Shown piece after piece: positions 9,464 through 18,597 of a stretch of DNA of 64,000 nt. The stretch is from contig NZ_WNKG01000017.1 in the NCBI RefSeq assembly GCF_010119245.1, forward strand, positions 22,679 to 86,678, given 5' to 3'. Below the pieces are notes generated by a model that was not told where the DNA came from, searched no databases, and saw only the letters and a program-made list of their open reading frames with translations. The stretch comes from Cyclobacterium salsum. GTDB taxonomy: Bacteria; Bacteroidota; Bacteroidia; Cytophagales; Cyclobacteriaceae. Each line of letters opens with the position of its first letter. The stretch's first letter is position 1. The translations under genes and the position numbers were made by a program.

Positions 9464-10068
9464 TCTCTTACCCAGGTCACTTTTTCTGAAATTGGCTTCC
9501 TTCTTCCCTCCGGCCAGCGATCGGTAGCCGGTTTGGCCACATAAAAAAAGCCCATCAGCATGTCTTCTTCTTCCAGGCCGAAAAAGGATTTGGCTTCGGG
9601 CCAAAATGTAGGTCCGCCGGTCCCCCAATATGCCGCCAAACCATGGGCACTGGCCGTCAGGTACATGTTCTGTACCGCCATGGAAACCGCCGCTACTTCT
9701 TCCATTTCCGGGAGATTCGCCCGAAGATCGCGCTTCATCCCGATCGCAATGATGTGAGAAGCTTTGAGTGGGTTCTCCTTGAATTTAGTATAGGTGGCTT
9801 CTATAAATTTCCCGGCTTTTTCACTTCGTTCCTTGTATAATCCGGATTGAAAATCAGCCAGTCGCTGAAGTCCTTCTCCTGAAAAGACTACAAAACGCCA
9901 GGGCTCCGTCAGCTTGTGGGTTGGTGCCCAATTGGCATTTTCAAGCATTTCCATAATGATCCGATCATCCACCGGGTCGTCCTCCTTAAACTGAGCTACA
10001 AATTGAGACCTTCGGTTTCGGATGATTTTATTGACTTCTTCTATATTAAATACGGGTCGGTTATTCAT
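9460..10068 (-). CDS. Nitroreductase family protein
   Basis: 202 residues. Family marks are an N-terminal [24 protein letters not shown] near residue 47 (FMN contact) and [10 protein letters not shown] near residue 140. It is the YdjA-like compact FMN-dependent NAD(P)H oxidoreductase type. Sixteen nt separate it from the TonB receptor upstream and it overlaps gldD by 4 nt, so the three are probably one transcript. Placement after an iron-type receptor might suggest a reductive step in ligand handling, but this is only context. The physiological substrate is unknown. Confidence 0.92.
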   Translation of the reverse strand: MNNRPVFNIEEVNKIIRNRRSQFVAQFKEDDPVDDRIIMEMLENANWAPTHKLTEPWRFVVFSGEGLQRLADFQSGLYKERSEKAGKFIEATYTKFKENPLKASHIIAIGMKRDLRANLPEMEEVAAVSMAVQNMYLTASAHGLAAYWGTGGPTFWPEAKSFFGLEEEDMLMGFFYVAKPATDRWPEGRRKPISEKVTWVRE

Positions 10069-10084
10069 AAATGTGCTGTTATTA

Positions 10085-12337
10085 CTAGTATTTCAATCCA
10101 ACCTTTATCCCACCATAAAAGTTTCTTGGAGCGGCTGGTTGGAAGTACCTGCCTCCGAATGGATTCAGGTCATTACCCAGGCTATAGCTGGAATCGGAGA
10201 GGTTTTCCACTCCCGCAAAAACTTCCAAATCCAAGGTGGTACCGATACTTCCCCTCCAGCCTGCGCGGGCATTTAGCAGGTGATAGGCATCCTGGTAAAC
10301 CGTGTTGGCATCATTCAGCGGAATATCATCCACAAATTGGTGGGTGAAATTAAGGTAAAAACCAGGTCTGGTGCGGATATCTAATTGATTTACCAGCGTA
10401 TGAGGTGCTACTCCGGTGAGGTCATTTCCGGAATAATCATTTTCACCCTTTACAAAATCGGCAAAGGTAAAATAGTGACCGGTAAAGGTATGGGTCAGTT
10501 TAAGCTCTTGAACAAAAGTCAGTTGATTGCGGATCAAGGCATAATCCACCAGGGCTTCCACTCCTTTTTGGTCCGTTGCCCCGGCATTGCGAAACAGCAC
10601 CACTCCCTGTTCATTGGTAAAGGTGGTGATGGTCTCGTCTAGTTTAAAATAGAAAGCAGAAAGATCCACATTCACCCTTCCCTGATTAAAACTGGACCGG
10701 TATCCCAGTTCGTAATTGATTCCCTTCTCTGCCTCCAAATTCAGGTTAATCGTGCCTTCATTGGTCCGTACTTCGTCAATGGTGGGAGGGGAAAAACCGG
10801 AACTTATGCTCCCGTGAATTGCTGCAGTGGGGTTCAATTTGGCAACCAATGCGAGTCTGGGAACAATCACCGGATCAAATGTGCGACGAGCTTGCGAGGG
10901 CATTCCCCGGATGGCATCGATGTTTCTGGCAATATCCAAATTGGAAAAATTTTCACTCAAACCCAGCGTAAGTAGAAATTGCTCTGATAATTCCGCCTCC
11001 ACTTGCTGGAAAAGAAAGGCCGTAGTAGATTGCAATTCATCACTGAACCGGATGGTATCTGCCTGACCGCCCCGGTTGCCAAAGTTTTGGGCCGCCGTCT
11101 TTGAAAACTGGTATTCCCCCCCGCCGATCAAACGTACCGGCACGGAACCCCAAATGGCATCATAGGTAAAACTGGTTCTTCCTCCGTAACTAAACTGCGT
11201 TTCCTTCTTATAGTCCAGGTTGAAGGGGTTTTCGAAATCCACGGTATTGATGTAGATCGAGGTTTTGTTACTGAAGTTTGGGTGGAACTGGTAATCATGG
11301 GAAAGCACTCCGTACATCGACTGTTGGTCAATGGATGCGTTTTGGGCCGCAGATCCGGGTCGGGCCTGACTAGGATCTTCCTCCACCTGGTCGGCAGTCA
11401 ATGCCCCGGGCAATTCGTAAAAAAGATCGGAATACAACAGCTGTGTGGTCAGCATTTGCTTTTCAGAGGGCTGGAAATATCCGCTCAGTTGGACAACTTC
11501 CCGGTCCATGGCGGTATGGTCCCGGTAGCCGTCGGCTTTCTGCTTCACGTAGGATACCTTAATACCTCCTTCCTCCATTTTTTGAGACAATCCAAAGCGG
11601 TACCGGGTCATCCCAAAGTCGCCAAAAATGAGGTCCGAGCTAATCCTGTTTTCATTAATGTCCGGACTACTGGTAAAATTAATCACGCCTCCATTTCCGG
11701 CACCATAGATGCTTCCCGCAGGCCCCTTGATAATCTCGGTGTTCTCCAGGTTGGAAAGATCCAGCATGTTGAGCGGAGTGGTGCCATCTGCAGCCGTAAA
11801 AGGGATTCCATTCCAGTAGACTTTTACATTTCTTACTCCAAAAGGTGCGCGCAAGGAGCTACCCCGAATCGAAATACGGTAGCTGGCGGGTGCCCTTTGC
11901 TCCACCCGTATGCCCGGTTTGGTATTAAAGGCATGGACCACCGAGGTTTCATTGAACCGAAACAAATCCGCTTCAGAAACCCTGGCAATGCCCGCAGCCT
12001 GCTCCAAAAGCGGCCTTTCCGTATCAAAGGAACTGACCACCACTTCCGAAAGGGCGTTTTCAGCCCGCTGCAGGGAAACCGTCAAGGTACCTGAGACGGG
12101 TACCGTTTGGGTCTTGCTCTCATAGGCTACGTGCGAAAAACGCATCTCGGTGGCTTCTTCCAATGAAAAGCTTACTTGTCCCTCTTCATCGACCACGTAA
12201 GCAGGCAGATTATTTGCTTTCAGCGAAACATAAGGTATGGGATTGCCAGACTGTGCATCCAGCACCAGGATTCTGGTTTGCGCCAAGAGCGTCAAAGGCA
12301 ATAAGGTAATTATTAATAATAGTAAACTTTTGATCAT
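10085..12337 (-). CDS. TonB-dependent receptor, siderophore/iron type
   Basis: 750 residues: signal peptide ending at LLAQ, a short regulatory-like beta domain (about 20-95), plug with IRGSSLRAPFGVRN and the IIKGPAGSIYGAGNGG motif, then a 22-strand-type barrel ending in an aromatic residue (GLKY). The layout resembles the FecA/PupA-like iron-chelate receptor group. It leads a probable operon with a nitroreductase (16-nt gap) and gldD, and is divergent from the GMC dehydrogenase pair across 147 nt. I did not find a convincing Fur box in that gap. The ligand is not determined. Confidence 0.9.
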   Translation of the reverse strand: MIKSLLLLIITLLPLTLLAQTRILVLDAQSGNPIPYVSLKANNLPAYVVDEEGQVSFSLEEATEMRFSHVAYESKTQTVPVSGTLTVSLQRAENALSEVVVSSFDTERPLLEQAAGIARVSEADLFRFNETSVVHAFNTKPGIRVEQRAPASYRISIRGSSLRAPFGVRNVKVYWNGIPFTAADGTTPLNMLDLSNLENTEIIKGPAGSIYGAGNGGVINFTSSPDINENRISSDLIFGDFGMTRYRFGLSQKMEEGGIKVSYVKQKADGYRDHTAMDREVVQLSGYFQPSEKQMLTTQLLYSDLFYELPGALTADQVEEDPSQARPGSAAQNASIDQQSMYGVLSHDYQFHPNFSNKTSIYINTVDFENPFNLDYKKETQFSYGGRTSFTYDAIWGSVPVRLIGGGEYQFSKTAAQNFGNRGGQADTIRFSDELQSTTAFLFQQVEAELSEQFLLTLGLSENFSNLDIARNIDAIRGMPSQARRTFDPVIVPRLALVAKLNPTAAIHGSISSGFSPPTIDEVRTNEGTINLNLEAEKGINYELGYRSSFNQGRVNVDLSAFYFKLDETITTFTNEQGVVLFRNAGATDQKGVEALVDYALIRNQLTFVQELKLTHTFTGHYFTFADFVKGENDYSGNDLTGVAPHTLVNQLDIRTRPGFYLNFTHQFVDDIPLNDANTVYQDAYHLLNARAGWRGSIGTTLDLEVFAGVENLSDSSYSLGNDLNPFGGRYFQPAAPRNFYGGIKVGLKY

Positions 12338-12484
12338 GGATTGGAGGAATACGATGAGAATGTAGTTACGCTTACAAAATTAAATCATTTCGCTCGCAAT
12401 ATACCACCAATAAAAAAAACCTGTGGCAGGTAATCAAAAAATCAATACCTTGTTTGACAATTATCATTAAATATACCTACGATT

Positions 12485-13021
12485 ATGGATAGAAGATCTG
12501 CCATGAAGCAATTGGCGCTGCTTACCGGAGGGGTGGTTCTGATTCCGGCCTGCGACTTCAGCGAGGAATCCATCTTGCAAGCCTATGAAAACCTAAAGAT
12601 CACCGCTTCTGAAAAAGAACTGTTGACCCGCATTATCCATACGATTTTTCCGGGAAACGTGCTCAAATCCGGGGAAGCGCTACAGCTTCCCGATTTTGTG
12701 CTGGTGATGTGCAACGATTGTCTGAATGATACCCAACAGGAAGCGTTTCTCACCGGCCTCCGGCAATGGGAACTGTTTTCCAAAACCCATTTTGGAACGG
12801 AATTTTCCCAGATGGATGCTACACAGGCAGAAAACAGCCTTCGAAAAACCCTGGTTATGGATGGAGACAAGGAAGCAGATGCGGCTAGGGGTTTTATTAG
12901 CACCACCAAACAGTTTGCCTTGCAAGGCTACCTGAATTCCGAATACTTCATGACAGAAATCAAACCCTATGAATTGGTTCCTGCACGATTTTACGGAAGC
13001 AAAAAGATTGAAAACGCATAA
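12485..13021 (+). CDS. Gluconate 2-dehydrogenase subunit 3 family protein
   Basis: 178 residues. The N-terminus DRRSAMKQLALL with a following hydrophobic stretch ending LIPAC looks like a combined twin-arginine and lipoprotein signal. The body (TASEKELLTRIIHTIFPG) is typical of the small subunit of membrane-bound GMC dehydrogenases. It lies 14 nt before the GMC flavoprotein, which lacks an export signal of its own, so the pair is probably exported together by the Tat system. It has no catalytic centre; its likely role is assembly and anchoring. Confidence 0.9.
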   Translation: MDRRSAMKQLALLTGGVVLIPACDFSEESILQAYENLKITASEKELLTRIIHTIFPGNVLKSGEALQLPDFVLVMCNDCLNDTQQEAFLTGLRQWELFSKTHFGTEFSQMDATQAENSLRKTLVMDGDKEADAARGFISTTKQFALQGYLNSEYFMTEIKPYELVPARFYGSKKIENA

Positions 13022-13035
13022 AAGAAACGTACGCC

Positions 13036-14736
13036 ATGGCGAATTTGAATATAAACAGTAAAAAGGAAAACAGCTACGATGCTATCGTTATCGGCTCAGG
13101 GATGAGCGGCGGTTGGGCAGCCAAAGAGCTTTGCGAAAAAGGCCTCAAAACCCTGGTTCTTGAAAGAGGAAGGGAAGTGAAGCACGTTCAGGATTACCCT
13201 ACCACCAATAAGATGCCCTGGGAATTTGAACACCGGGGGGCCATTCCGGAAGCAATCAAAAAGGAAAATCCGGTAGTGAGTCGTTGCTACGCCTTTCGGG
13301 AGGATGCTCAGCATTTTTTTGTAAAAGACCAGGAGCATCCCTATGTACAAGAAAAACCTTTTGACTGGATCAGAGGGTATCAAACGGGTGGCAAATCGCT
13401 GCTTTGGGCCCGACAGGTGCAGCGCTGGAGTGATTTCGATTTTGAAGGACCTGCCCGGGATGGATTTGCGGTGGATTGGCCCATTCGCTATCAGGACATC
13501 GCTCCCTGGTACAGCCATGTGGAGAAATTTATCGGCGTTTCCGGCAATAAGGATGGCAGGGACAACCTTCCCGATGGGGAGTTTTTACCCCCTTTCGAGC
13601 TGACAGCCGGTGAGTTGTACTTCAAGGACTTTCTACGTAAAAACTACCCCGAAAGGGAAATAATCGTGGCTCGTTGTGCCCACATTACCGGCAACAAGGA
13701 ATTTTATGCCAAACAGGGTCGGGCCCTTTGCCAAAACCGGACGCTTTGCCAGCGGGGCTGTCCTTTTGGAGGCTATTTCAGTAGCAACTCCTCCACCTTG
13801 CCCTGGGCTGCCAACACCGGCAACCTCAGTATGCAACACCATGCCGTGGTTCATTCCATCATCTATGACGAGGCCAAAGGCAAAGCCACGGGAGTTCGGG
13901 TGATCGATGCCAATACCGGGGAAACCACAGAATATTATGCCAAGGTAATCTTTTTGAATGCCAGTGCCCTCAATAGCAATCTGATCTTGTTGAATTCAAC
14001 CTCCAACCGTTTTCCCAATGGCTTGGGCAATGACAGTGGCGTCCTGGGAAAATACGTGGCCTTTCATAACTACCGGGCAGGCATTTCCGGAGAATACGAT
14101 GGCTTAAAAGAATATACCACTGAGGGAAGACGGCCCACTTCCGGGTACTTCCCGCGTTTCCGGAATGTTTACAAACAGGAAACCGATTTTCTGAGGGGAT
14201 ATGCGGCCGGATTCAGTGCTAGTCGAAGTATGATTACGGACTACTCCGGCATTGGAGAAGAACTGGAACAGGCGCTGACCCGGGAGGAATACGGGCCCTG
14301 GCGGGTGGGTTCCCACATGATGGGCGAAACCATCCCGAAAGAAGAAAGTCAGGTAAGCCTGGACCCAGTTAAAAAAGATGCCTGGGGCATCCCGCAGTTA
14401 AAGATTGCCATGGACTACGATGCCAATGACGAAGCCATGATCAAGGATTATCTGGAGCAGATGACCGAGATGTTTGAAGCGGCTGGATTCACCAATATCC
14501 GTACCCGGGATGACAAACGTGCCCCCGGCCTGGATATCCATGAAATGGGTGGAGCCCGAATGGGGAACGATCCGGAAACTTCGGTGCTGAATAAATGGAA
14601 CCAGATTCACAGTTGCCCCAATGTCTATGTGACCGACGGGGCCTGTATGACCTCCACCAGTACGCAAAACCCTTCGCTGACCTACATGGCCTTTGCCGCC
14701 AGAGCGGTAGACCATGCCGTGAAGAATATGGGATAG
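13036..14736 (+). CDS. GMC family oxidoreductase (periplasmic sugar/alcohol dehydrogenase)
   Basis: 566 residues. The FAD-binding IVIGSGMSGGWAA is at about residues 18-30 and a GMC-type GGKSLLWARQ segment is near 115. A Cys-rich stretch (CQNRTLCQRGCPFGG) lies near residue 230, and the C-terminal block has HEMGGARMG and TSTSTQNPSLTYMA. The family oxidises sugar or polyol hydroxyls and passes electrons to the respiratory chain, often through a cytochrome c subunit; no such subunit is adjacent. No signal peptide is present, so export with the preceding Tat-signal subunit is inferred. The substrate is unknown. Confidence 0.92.
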   Translation: MANLNINSKKENSYDAIVIGSGMSGGWAAKELCEKGLKTLVLERGREVKHVQDYPTTNKMPWEFEHRGAIPEAIKKENPVVSRCYAFREDAQHFFVKDQEHPYVQEKPFDWIRGYQTGGKSLLWARQVQRWSDFDFEGPARDGFAVDWPIRYQDIAPWYSHVEKFIGVSGNKDGRDNLPDGEFLPPFELTAGELYFKDFLRKNYPEREIIVARCAHITGNKEFYAKQGRALCQNRTLCQRGCPFGGYFSSNSSTLPWAANTGNLSMQHHAVVHSIIYDEAKGKATGVRVIDANTGETTEYYAKVIFLNASALNSNLILLNSTSNRFPNGLGNDSGVLGKYVAFHNYRAGISGEYDGLKEYTTEGRRPTSGYFPRFRNVYKQETDFLRGYAAGFSASRSMITDYSGIGEELEQALTREEYGPWRVGSHMMGETIPKEESQVSLDPVKKDAWGIPQLKIAMDYDANDEAMIKDYLEQMTEMFEAAGFTNIRTRDDKRAPGLDIHEMGGARMGNDPETSVLNKWNQIHSCPNVYVTDGACMTSTSTQNPSLTYMAFAARAVDHAVKNMG

Positions 14737-14886
14737 CTTTTGGTGTTTTGTTTTCTTTTCTAATTAGCAATATGGAAAAGAATCCATATTCGGAGATTGT
14801 CCATTACCTACTGCGAAGGAAAATGATTTAGCATCTAATAGCAGGGCAGGGCAATATCAGTAATAATCCGTAGAGAATTACGTTTC

Positions 14887-15408
14887 TCACTGTTTATCTA
14901 AAATGTCCTTAAATCTTTTGAAGGATAGCCGGTCACTGTTGTTCTTTCCAACATACCGGTATACCTCTTTTCCCTCAGGATCTATAAGAATCAAGGCTGG
15001 ATAGTGAACCACCTGTCCGTGAAAGGCATAGCCATCGGGAATACCCAGTCTCTCGGCCAGATTGGCATCCATATCCTGGTAAATAGGAAAAGGAGTTTCC
15101 CCAAGGTTTTCCGCCCAAGCCTCGATTTCTTGCTCTGTATCAGGTTTAATAAACACCTGAATGACATTTTCCAGGGAAGAAGATTTCTCTATATAGTCAT
15201 TTGTATGGCGGATACAATAAGGGCATTCGGTTTTGAGTAAAAAATGTAAGGCCACATAGTTACCCTTGGCATTGCTTAAGATAAAGGGTTCATGGTCCCC
15301 TACGGCAGGTAATGTAAAGTCAGTTACTTTTTCCTGTGCAGGGCTTTCAAAATAAGCCATCGATAAAACGATTAGGATTAAGACCTTCATGTTACCAGAT
15401 TTAGACAT
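14887..15408 (-). CDS. Redoxin / thioredoxin-like secreted protein
   Basis: 173 residues (or 167 from the second ATG, which starts a cleaner signal peptide MKVLILIVLSMAY). After the signal it has the AhpC/TlpA fold: DFTLPAVGDHEPF, then LLKTECPYC near residue 60 with a CPYC redox pair, and a cis-Pro region near VHYPALILID. CPYC is the glutaredoxin-type dipeptide, unusual in a peroxiredoxin-like frame. It is probably a periplasmic thiol-disulfide or peroxide reductase. It is divergent from the DUF3127 gene. Confidence 0.83.
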   Translation of the reverse strand: MSKSGNMKVLILIVLSMAYFESPAQEKVTDFTLPAVGDHEPFILSNAKGNYVALHFLLKTECPYCIRHTNDYIEKSSSLENVIQVFIKPDTEQEIEAWAENLGETPFPIYQDMDANLAERLGIPDGYAFHGQVVHYPALILIDPEGKEVYRYVGKNNSDRLSFKRFKDILDKQ

Positions 15409-15465
15409 TAAAGTTAATCAAAAATTTTAATTACCTTCGTATTTTCATCAACCAACCCAACCATC

Positions 15466-15834
15466 ATGGAACTAACTGGAAAAATCATTCAGGCACTGGA
15501 AGAACAATCAGGTAACGGTAGAAACGGTACCTGGCGAAAAAGGGACTATATCATGGAAACTCCCGGCCAGTATCCCAAAAAAGTCTGTCTCACCGTATGG
15601 GGAGATAAAATCGACCAATTTAACATTCAGGAAGGTGCTGATGTTACCGCCAGTATAGAAGTAGAAAGCAGGGAATACAACGGACGCTGGTATACCGATG
15701 TGAAAGTTTGGCGGGTAAACAGCCAGGATACCAGTAATGGAGGTGGTGCAGCGGCTTCCGGAAACCAAAAGCAGGACCAACCTGATGTCAGTACCTTCAG
15801 CGATGACAGCGAAGGAGATATCCTGCCTTTTTAA
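15466..15834 (+). CDS. DUF3127 protein, OB-fold-like with SSB-type acidic tail
   Basis: 122 residues. The N-terminal ~85 residues match DUF3127 (MELTGKII at the start, then KKVCLTVWGDK and a YNGRWYTDVKVWRV strand), a predicted OB-like fold common in Bacteroidota. A low-complexity Gly/Ala/Gln linker follows, and the protein ends DDSEGDILPF. This acidic tip closely resembles the C-terminal protein-interaction tip of single-stranded DNA-binding protein (acidic run plus xPF). A role in nucleic acid metabolism is therefore suggested, but not proven. It stands alone, divergent from the redoxin gene. Confidence 0.88.
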   Translation: MELTGKIIQALEEQSGNGRNGTWRKRDYIMETPGQYPKKVCLTVWGDKIDQFNIQEGADVTASIEVESREYNGRWYTDVKVWRVNSQDTSNGGGAAASGNQKQDQPDVSTFSDDSEGDILPF

Positions 15835-16100
15835 TCAGGATTATTCGCATAAACTGCCCGTAAGCTTCGGATTCGAAAAGGTTAATTCCCGAAATCAGGT
15901 CATCCATGGTATTTGAAGCGAATCGTTAGAAAACGATAATCGTTCCTTTTTAAATTAGTAAAGGGATAATTTCCTGGTATCATTTCTCCCAACCGATTGC
16001 TGGATCTTTATTCCTTTTATTTTTTCACCTGGTATTTTCGAATACAGATAATTTCTATAGACCTATTACTGTAATTGATTATTGGGTATATTGCTTTCAC

Positions 16101-16418
16101 ATGGACGAAGTGCAAATATGGCAAGGAATTATTATTGGTGCTGTTGGCGGTGCCATTGCAGGATTGGTCATTTGGCTGGCTGAACTGTCACGGCAGGGTT
16201 ACTTGAAAAAAAGCCATACCAAGCGGGTATTGAAATGGCTGAAAGAAAATACAAAACCTAAGCATTCGGAGGTATGGCGTTCTACCAGAGCCATAGCAAG
16301 TCATAACAATTTACCGGAAGATCGGGTCCGTTTTATTTGCAGTCATTCGGATAAAATTCAATTGAACACAAAAGACGGAAATGAATCAAAAGAACTCTGG
16401 AAATTAAAGCAATCATGA
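16101..16418 (+). CDS. Small single-pass membrane protein, unknown function
   Basis: 105 residues. One membrane helix spans about residues 8-29 (Gly/Ala-rich, GAVGGAIAG). The soluble tail has a helical, basic stretch (TKRVLKWLKENTK) and a NLPEDRVRFICSHS segment that could be a small winged-helix-like unit; this is a guess. Its stop overlaps the GH3 start (ATGA, 4 nt), so the two are translationally coupled. I do not recognise a family. Confidence 0.7.
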   Translation: MDEVQIWQGIIIGAVGGAIAGLVIWLAELSRQGYLKKSHTKRVLKWLKENTKPKHSEVWRSTRAIASHNNLPEDRVRFICSHSDKIQLNTKDGNESKELWKLKQS

Positions 16419-18451
16419 AAAATCTATTCCGACTGTCCGTTTTGCTTTTGTGCATTCAGGGCCATGCACAAGGTACTTATACCCACCAACCGGCGATTGA
16501 ATCCCGGGCCGTTGACCTTCTGCATGAAGGGCAATTGACCTTCAAAGACCTCAACAAAAACAATCGTTTGGATGCCTATGAGGATTGGCGGCTGCCGGTG
16601 GAGCAGCGGATAGGAAACCTGCTCGGTCAGATGACTTTAGAGGAAAAGGTGGGCATGCTGCTGATTAATACGCTTAATGCCGGGGAGTATGGCCATATGA
16701 CAGACCGTGCGGTCCAATTCATTGAGAATGAAAAGATGACCCGGTTTGTATTTAGAAATGTGCTTAAAAATAACCCTGAGCGGTCTGAATCGACCAATTC
16801 TTTTGGCGGGGCGCAGATCAGCCCCTTTGAAGCGGCCCAGTTTACCAATTCCATCCAGGAATTGGCAGAATCCACCAGACTCGGCATACCCGTGGTATTT
16901 AAGTCCAATGCCCGAAATCAGGTAGATTTCGATGCCAGGGCTGGCATTAATGTTTCCTCAGGTTCATTCTCGGCCTGGCCCAAGGAAAGCGGTCTGGCCG
17001 CTACACGGGACATGGCGTTGATTGCTGACTTTGCCAATATCATGGCCCGGGAATGGACCTCGGTTGGCATCCGTGGAATGTATGGCTACATGGCCGATCT
17101 CTCTACCGAACCCCGCTGGTACAGGGTGCATGAAACCTTTACCGAAGACAGCGAACTGGCATCGGATATACTTTCGACCCTTGTCAAAAACCTTCAAGGT
17201 GAATCCCTGAATGCCAAAAGCGTTGCCCTGACCATCAAACATTTTCCTGGTGGTGGGCCGCAGGAAGGTGGCGGAGACCCCCATTACGATTATGGCAAAA
17301 ATCAGGTGTATCCCTCCGATAATTTTGATTACCACCTGGCGCCGTTTCAGGCGGCCATTGATGCAGGAGCCTCTTCCATCATGGCCTACTATGGCATTCC
17401 GGTGGGGCAGGCCTACATGCCCAACAATGTAGGAATGGCTTTTTCAAAGGGAATTCTCACCGATTTATTGCGGAATAAGCTGGGATTTAAGGGGTATATC
17501 AATTCGGATACCGGCATTATCGGAGACCGGGCATGGGGCCTGGAAGACAAAAGCACAGAGGAGCAAATTCTCATCGCCATCGAAGCGGGGACCGATGTAT
17601 TGTCCGGTTTTAATGATAATGAGCAGCTACTTTCCTTAGTTCAATCGGGGAAACTTTCAGAAAGCCGGGTAGACCTTTCCGTGGAAAGACTGTTAAGGGA
17701 ACAATTCGAACTGGGCTTGTTTGAAAACCCCTATGTGGATCCCAACCGGGCAGCCTACCTGCTGGGTAATCCGGCCCACCAAAGAAAAGCGGATATCGCC
17801 CAGCGAAAATCGATCGTATTGCTTCAAAATAAAATGAACCTTCCCATTGCCCTTCCGGAAGAAGGTGACTCCCTGATGGTCTATACCATGGGCGTAAACC
17901 CGGAAGTATTTGAGGACCAGTCCTGGGCTGGCATCATGGCAGTGGCAGGGGATCAACATTCCGGCGAGGAAGAAACCCTTGCCCCCATCAGTGATGGTAC
18001 TGAACTGGCCATCATCCGTGTAAATGTATCCAATAGTGGCGGAAGAGAGAGCGGACGGAGGTTTGGCGGGGCGGACCCCAACGAACTGGATTTACTTGCT
18101 TTTTCAGCCATGGAGGGCTCAACATCCTGGGAAATTACCCCTTCTCTAAAAGACATAAAAACCATCATGGAAAAGGTAGGACCTGAAAATACGGTGTTGG
18201 CCATTGATTTCAGACAACCCTATGTTCTGGATAAAAATTCCGGAATCCTGAACGCAGGAGCCATTTTGGCTACTTTTGGCGTTACGGATGGGGCCCTTTT
18301 GGACATCCTCACTGGAAAATTCAAGCCAGCTGGAAAACTTCCCTTTGCCCTGGCCAATAAGCCGGAGGCAATCGTGGACCAGGCCCCTGATGCACCGGGA
18401 TATCCCGAAGAAGATACACTGTTTCCCTTTGGTTTTGGATTGACCTACTGA
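16415..18451 (+). CDS. Glycoside hydrolase family 3 (beta-glucosidase-like)
   Basis: 678 residues with a signal peptide (cleavage near GHAQ). An EF-hand-like loop DLNKNNRLDAYED lies near residue 45. The GH3 N-terminal barrel includes the KHFPGGG block and GFKGYINSDTGI near residue 360, where the Asp is the expected nucleophile. The C-terminal alpha/beta sandwich ends GYPEEDTLFPFGFGLTY, the usual family finish. It is probably a periplasmic exo-beta-glycosidase; the sugar specificity cannot be read. It is coupled to the preceding small membrane protein and followed by a hairpin terminator. Confidence 0.93.
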   Translation: MKNLFRLSVLLLCIQGHAQGTYTHQPAIESRAVDLLHEGQLTFKDLNKNNRLDAYEDWRLPVEQRIGNLLGQMTLEEKVGMLLINTLNAGEYGHMTDRAVQFIENEKMTRFVFRNVLKNNPERSESTNSFGGAQISPFEAAQFTNSIQELAESTRLGIPVVFKSNARNQVDFDARAGINVSSGSFSAWPKESGLAATRDMALIADFANIMAREWTSVGIRGMYGYMADLSTEPRWYRVHETFTEDSELASDILSTLVKNLQGESLNAKSVALTIKHFPGGGPQEGGGDPHYDYGKNQVYPSDNFDYHLAPFQAAIDAGASSIMAYYGIPVGQAYMPNNVGMAFSKGILTDLLRNKLGFKGYINSDTGIIGDRAWGLEDKSTEEQILIAIEAGTDVLSGFNDNEQLLSLVQSGKLSESRVDLSVERLLREQFELGLFENPYVDPNRAAYLLGNPAHQRKADIAQRKSIVLLQNKMNLPIALPEEGDSLMVYTMGVNPEVFEDQSWAGIMAVAGDQHSGEEETLAPISDGTELAIIRVNVSNSGGRESGRRFGGADPNELDLLAFSAMEGSTSWEITPSLKDIKTIMEKVGPENTVLAIDFRQPYVLDKNSGILNAGAILATFGVTDGALLDILTGKFKPAGKLPFALANKPEAIVDQAPDAPGYPEEDTLFPFGFGLTY

Positions 18452-18540
18452 GGTTGATTCTTCGGGAAACTAAATTTACCTGACACCGCGGTCGGACTGA
18501 CTAGAAGGGGGTAAGATCAGCGGAAGGTGCTATTTATCAC

Positions 18541-18571
18541 CCTGACTTTGATCCGGTCAGGTATTATTTTT
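18541..18571 (+). terminator. Terminator after the GH3 gene
   Basis: CCTGAC / GTCAGG 6-bp stem with a 9-nt loop, followed by TATTATTTTT, about 90 nt after the GH3 stop. Confidence 0.55.
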
Positions 18572-18597
18572 GCGACCCACGTATTGAAAAATCCGCA

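Noticed and set aside
9464..9628. N-terminal extension of gldD
   Set aside because: The extra 55 residues lie inside the nitroreductase gene and would bury the lipoprotein signal; the ATG with 4-nt overlap is a better start.
11282..12094. 270-residue open frame on the plus strand
   Set aside because: It is antisense to the iron-type TonB receptor, whose domains and motifs are clear; the translated shadow has no family character.
12338..12484. Fur box or riboswitch before the iron-type TonB receptor
   Set aside because: No GATAATGATAATC-like palindrome and no cobalamin or other aptamer landmarks are visible in the 147-nt gap.
14769..14790. AATATGGA / TCCATATT inverted repeat after the GMC gene as a terminator
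   Set aside because: AT-rich 8-bp stem without a T-run; too weak to call.
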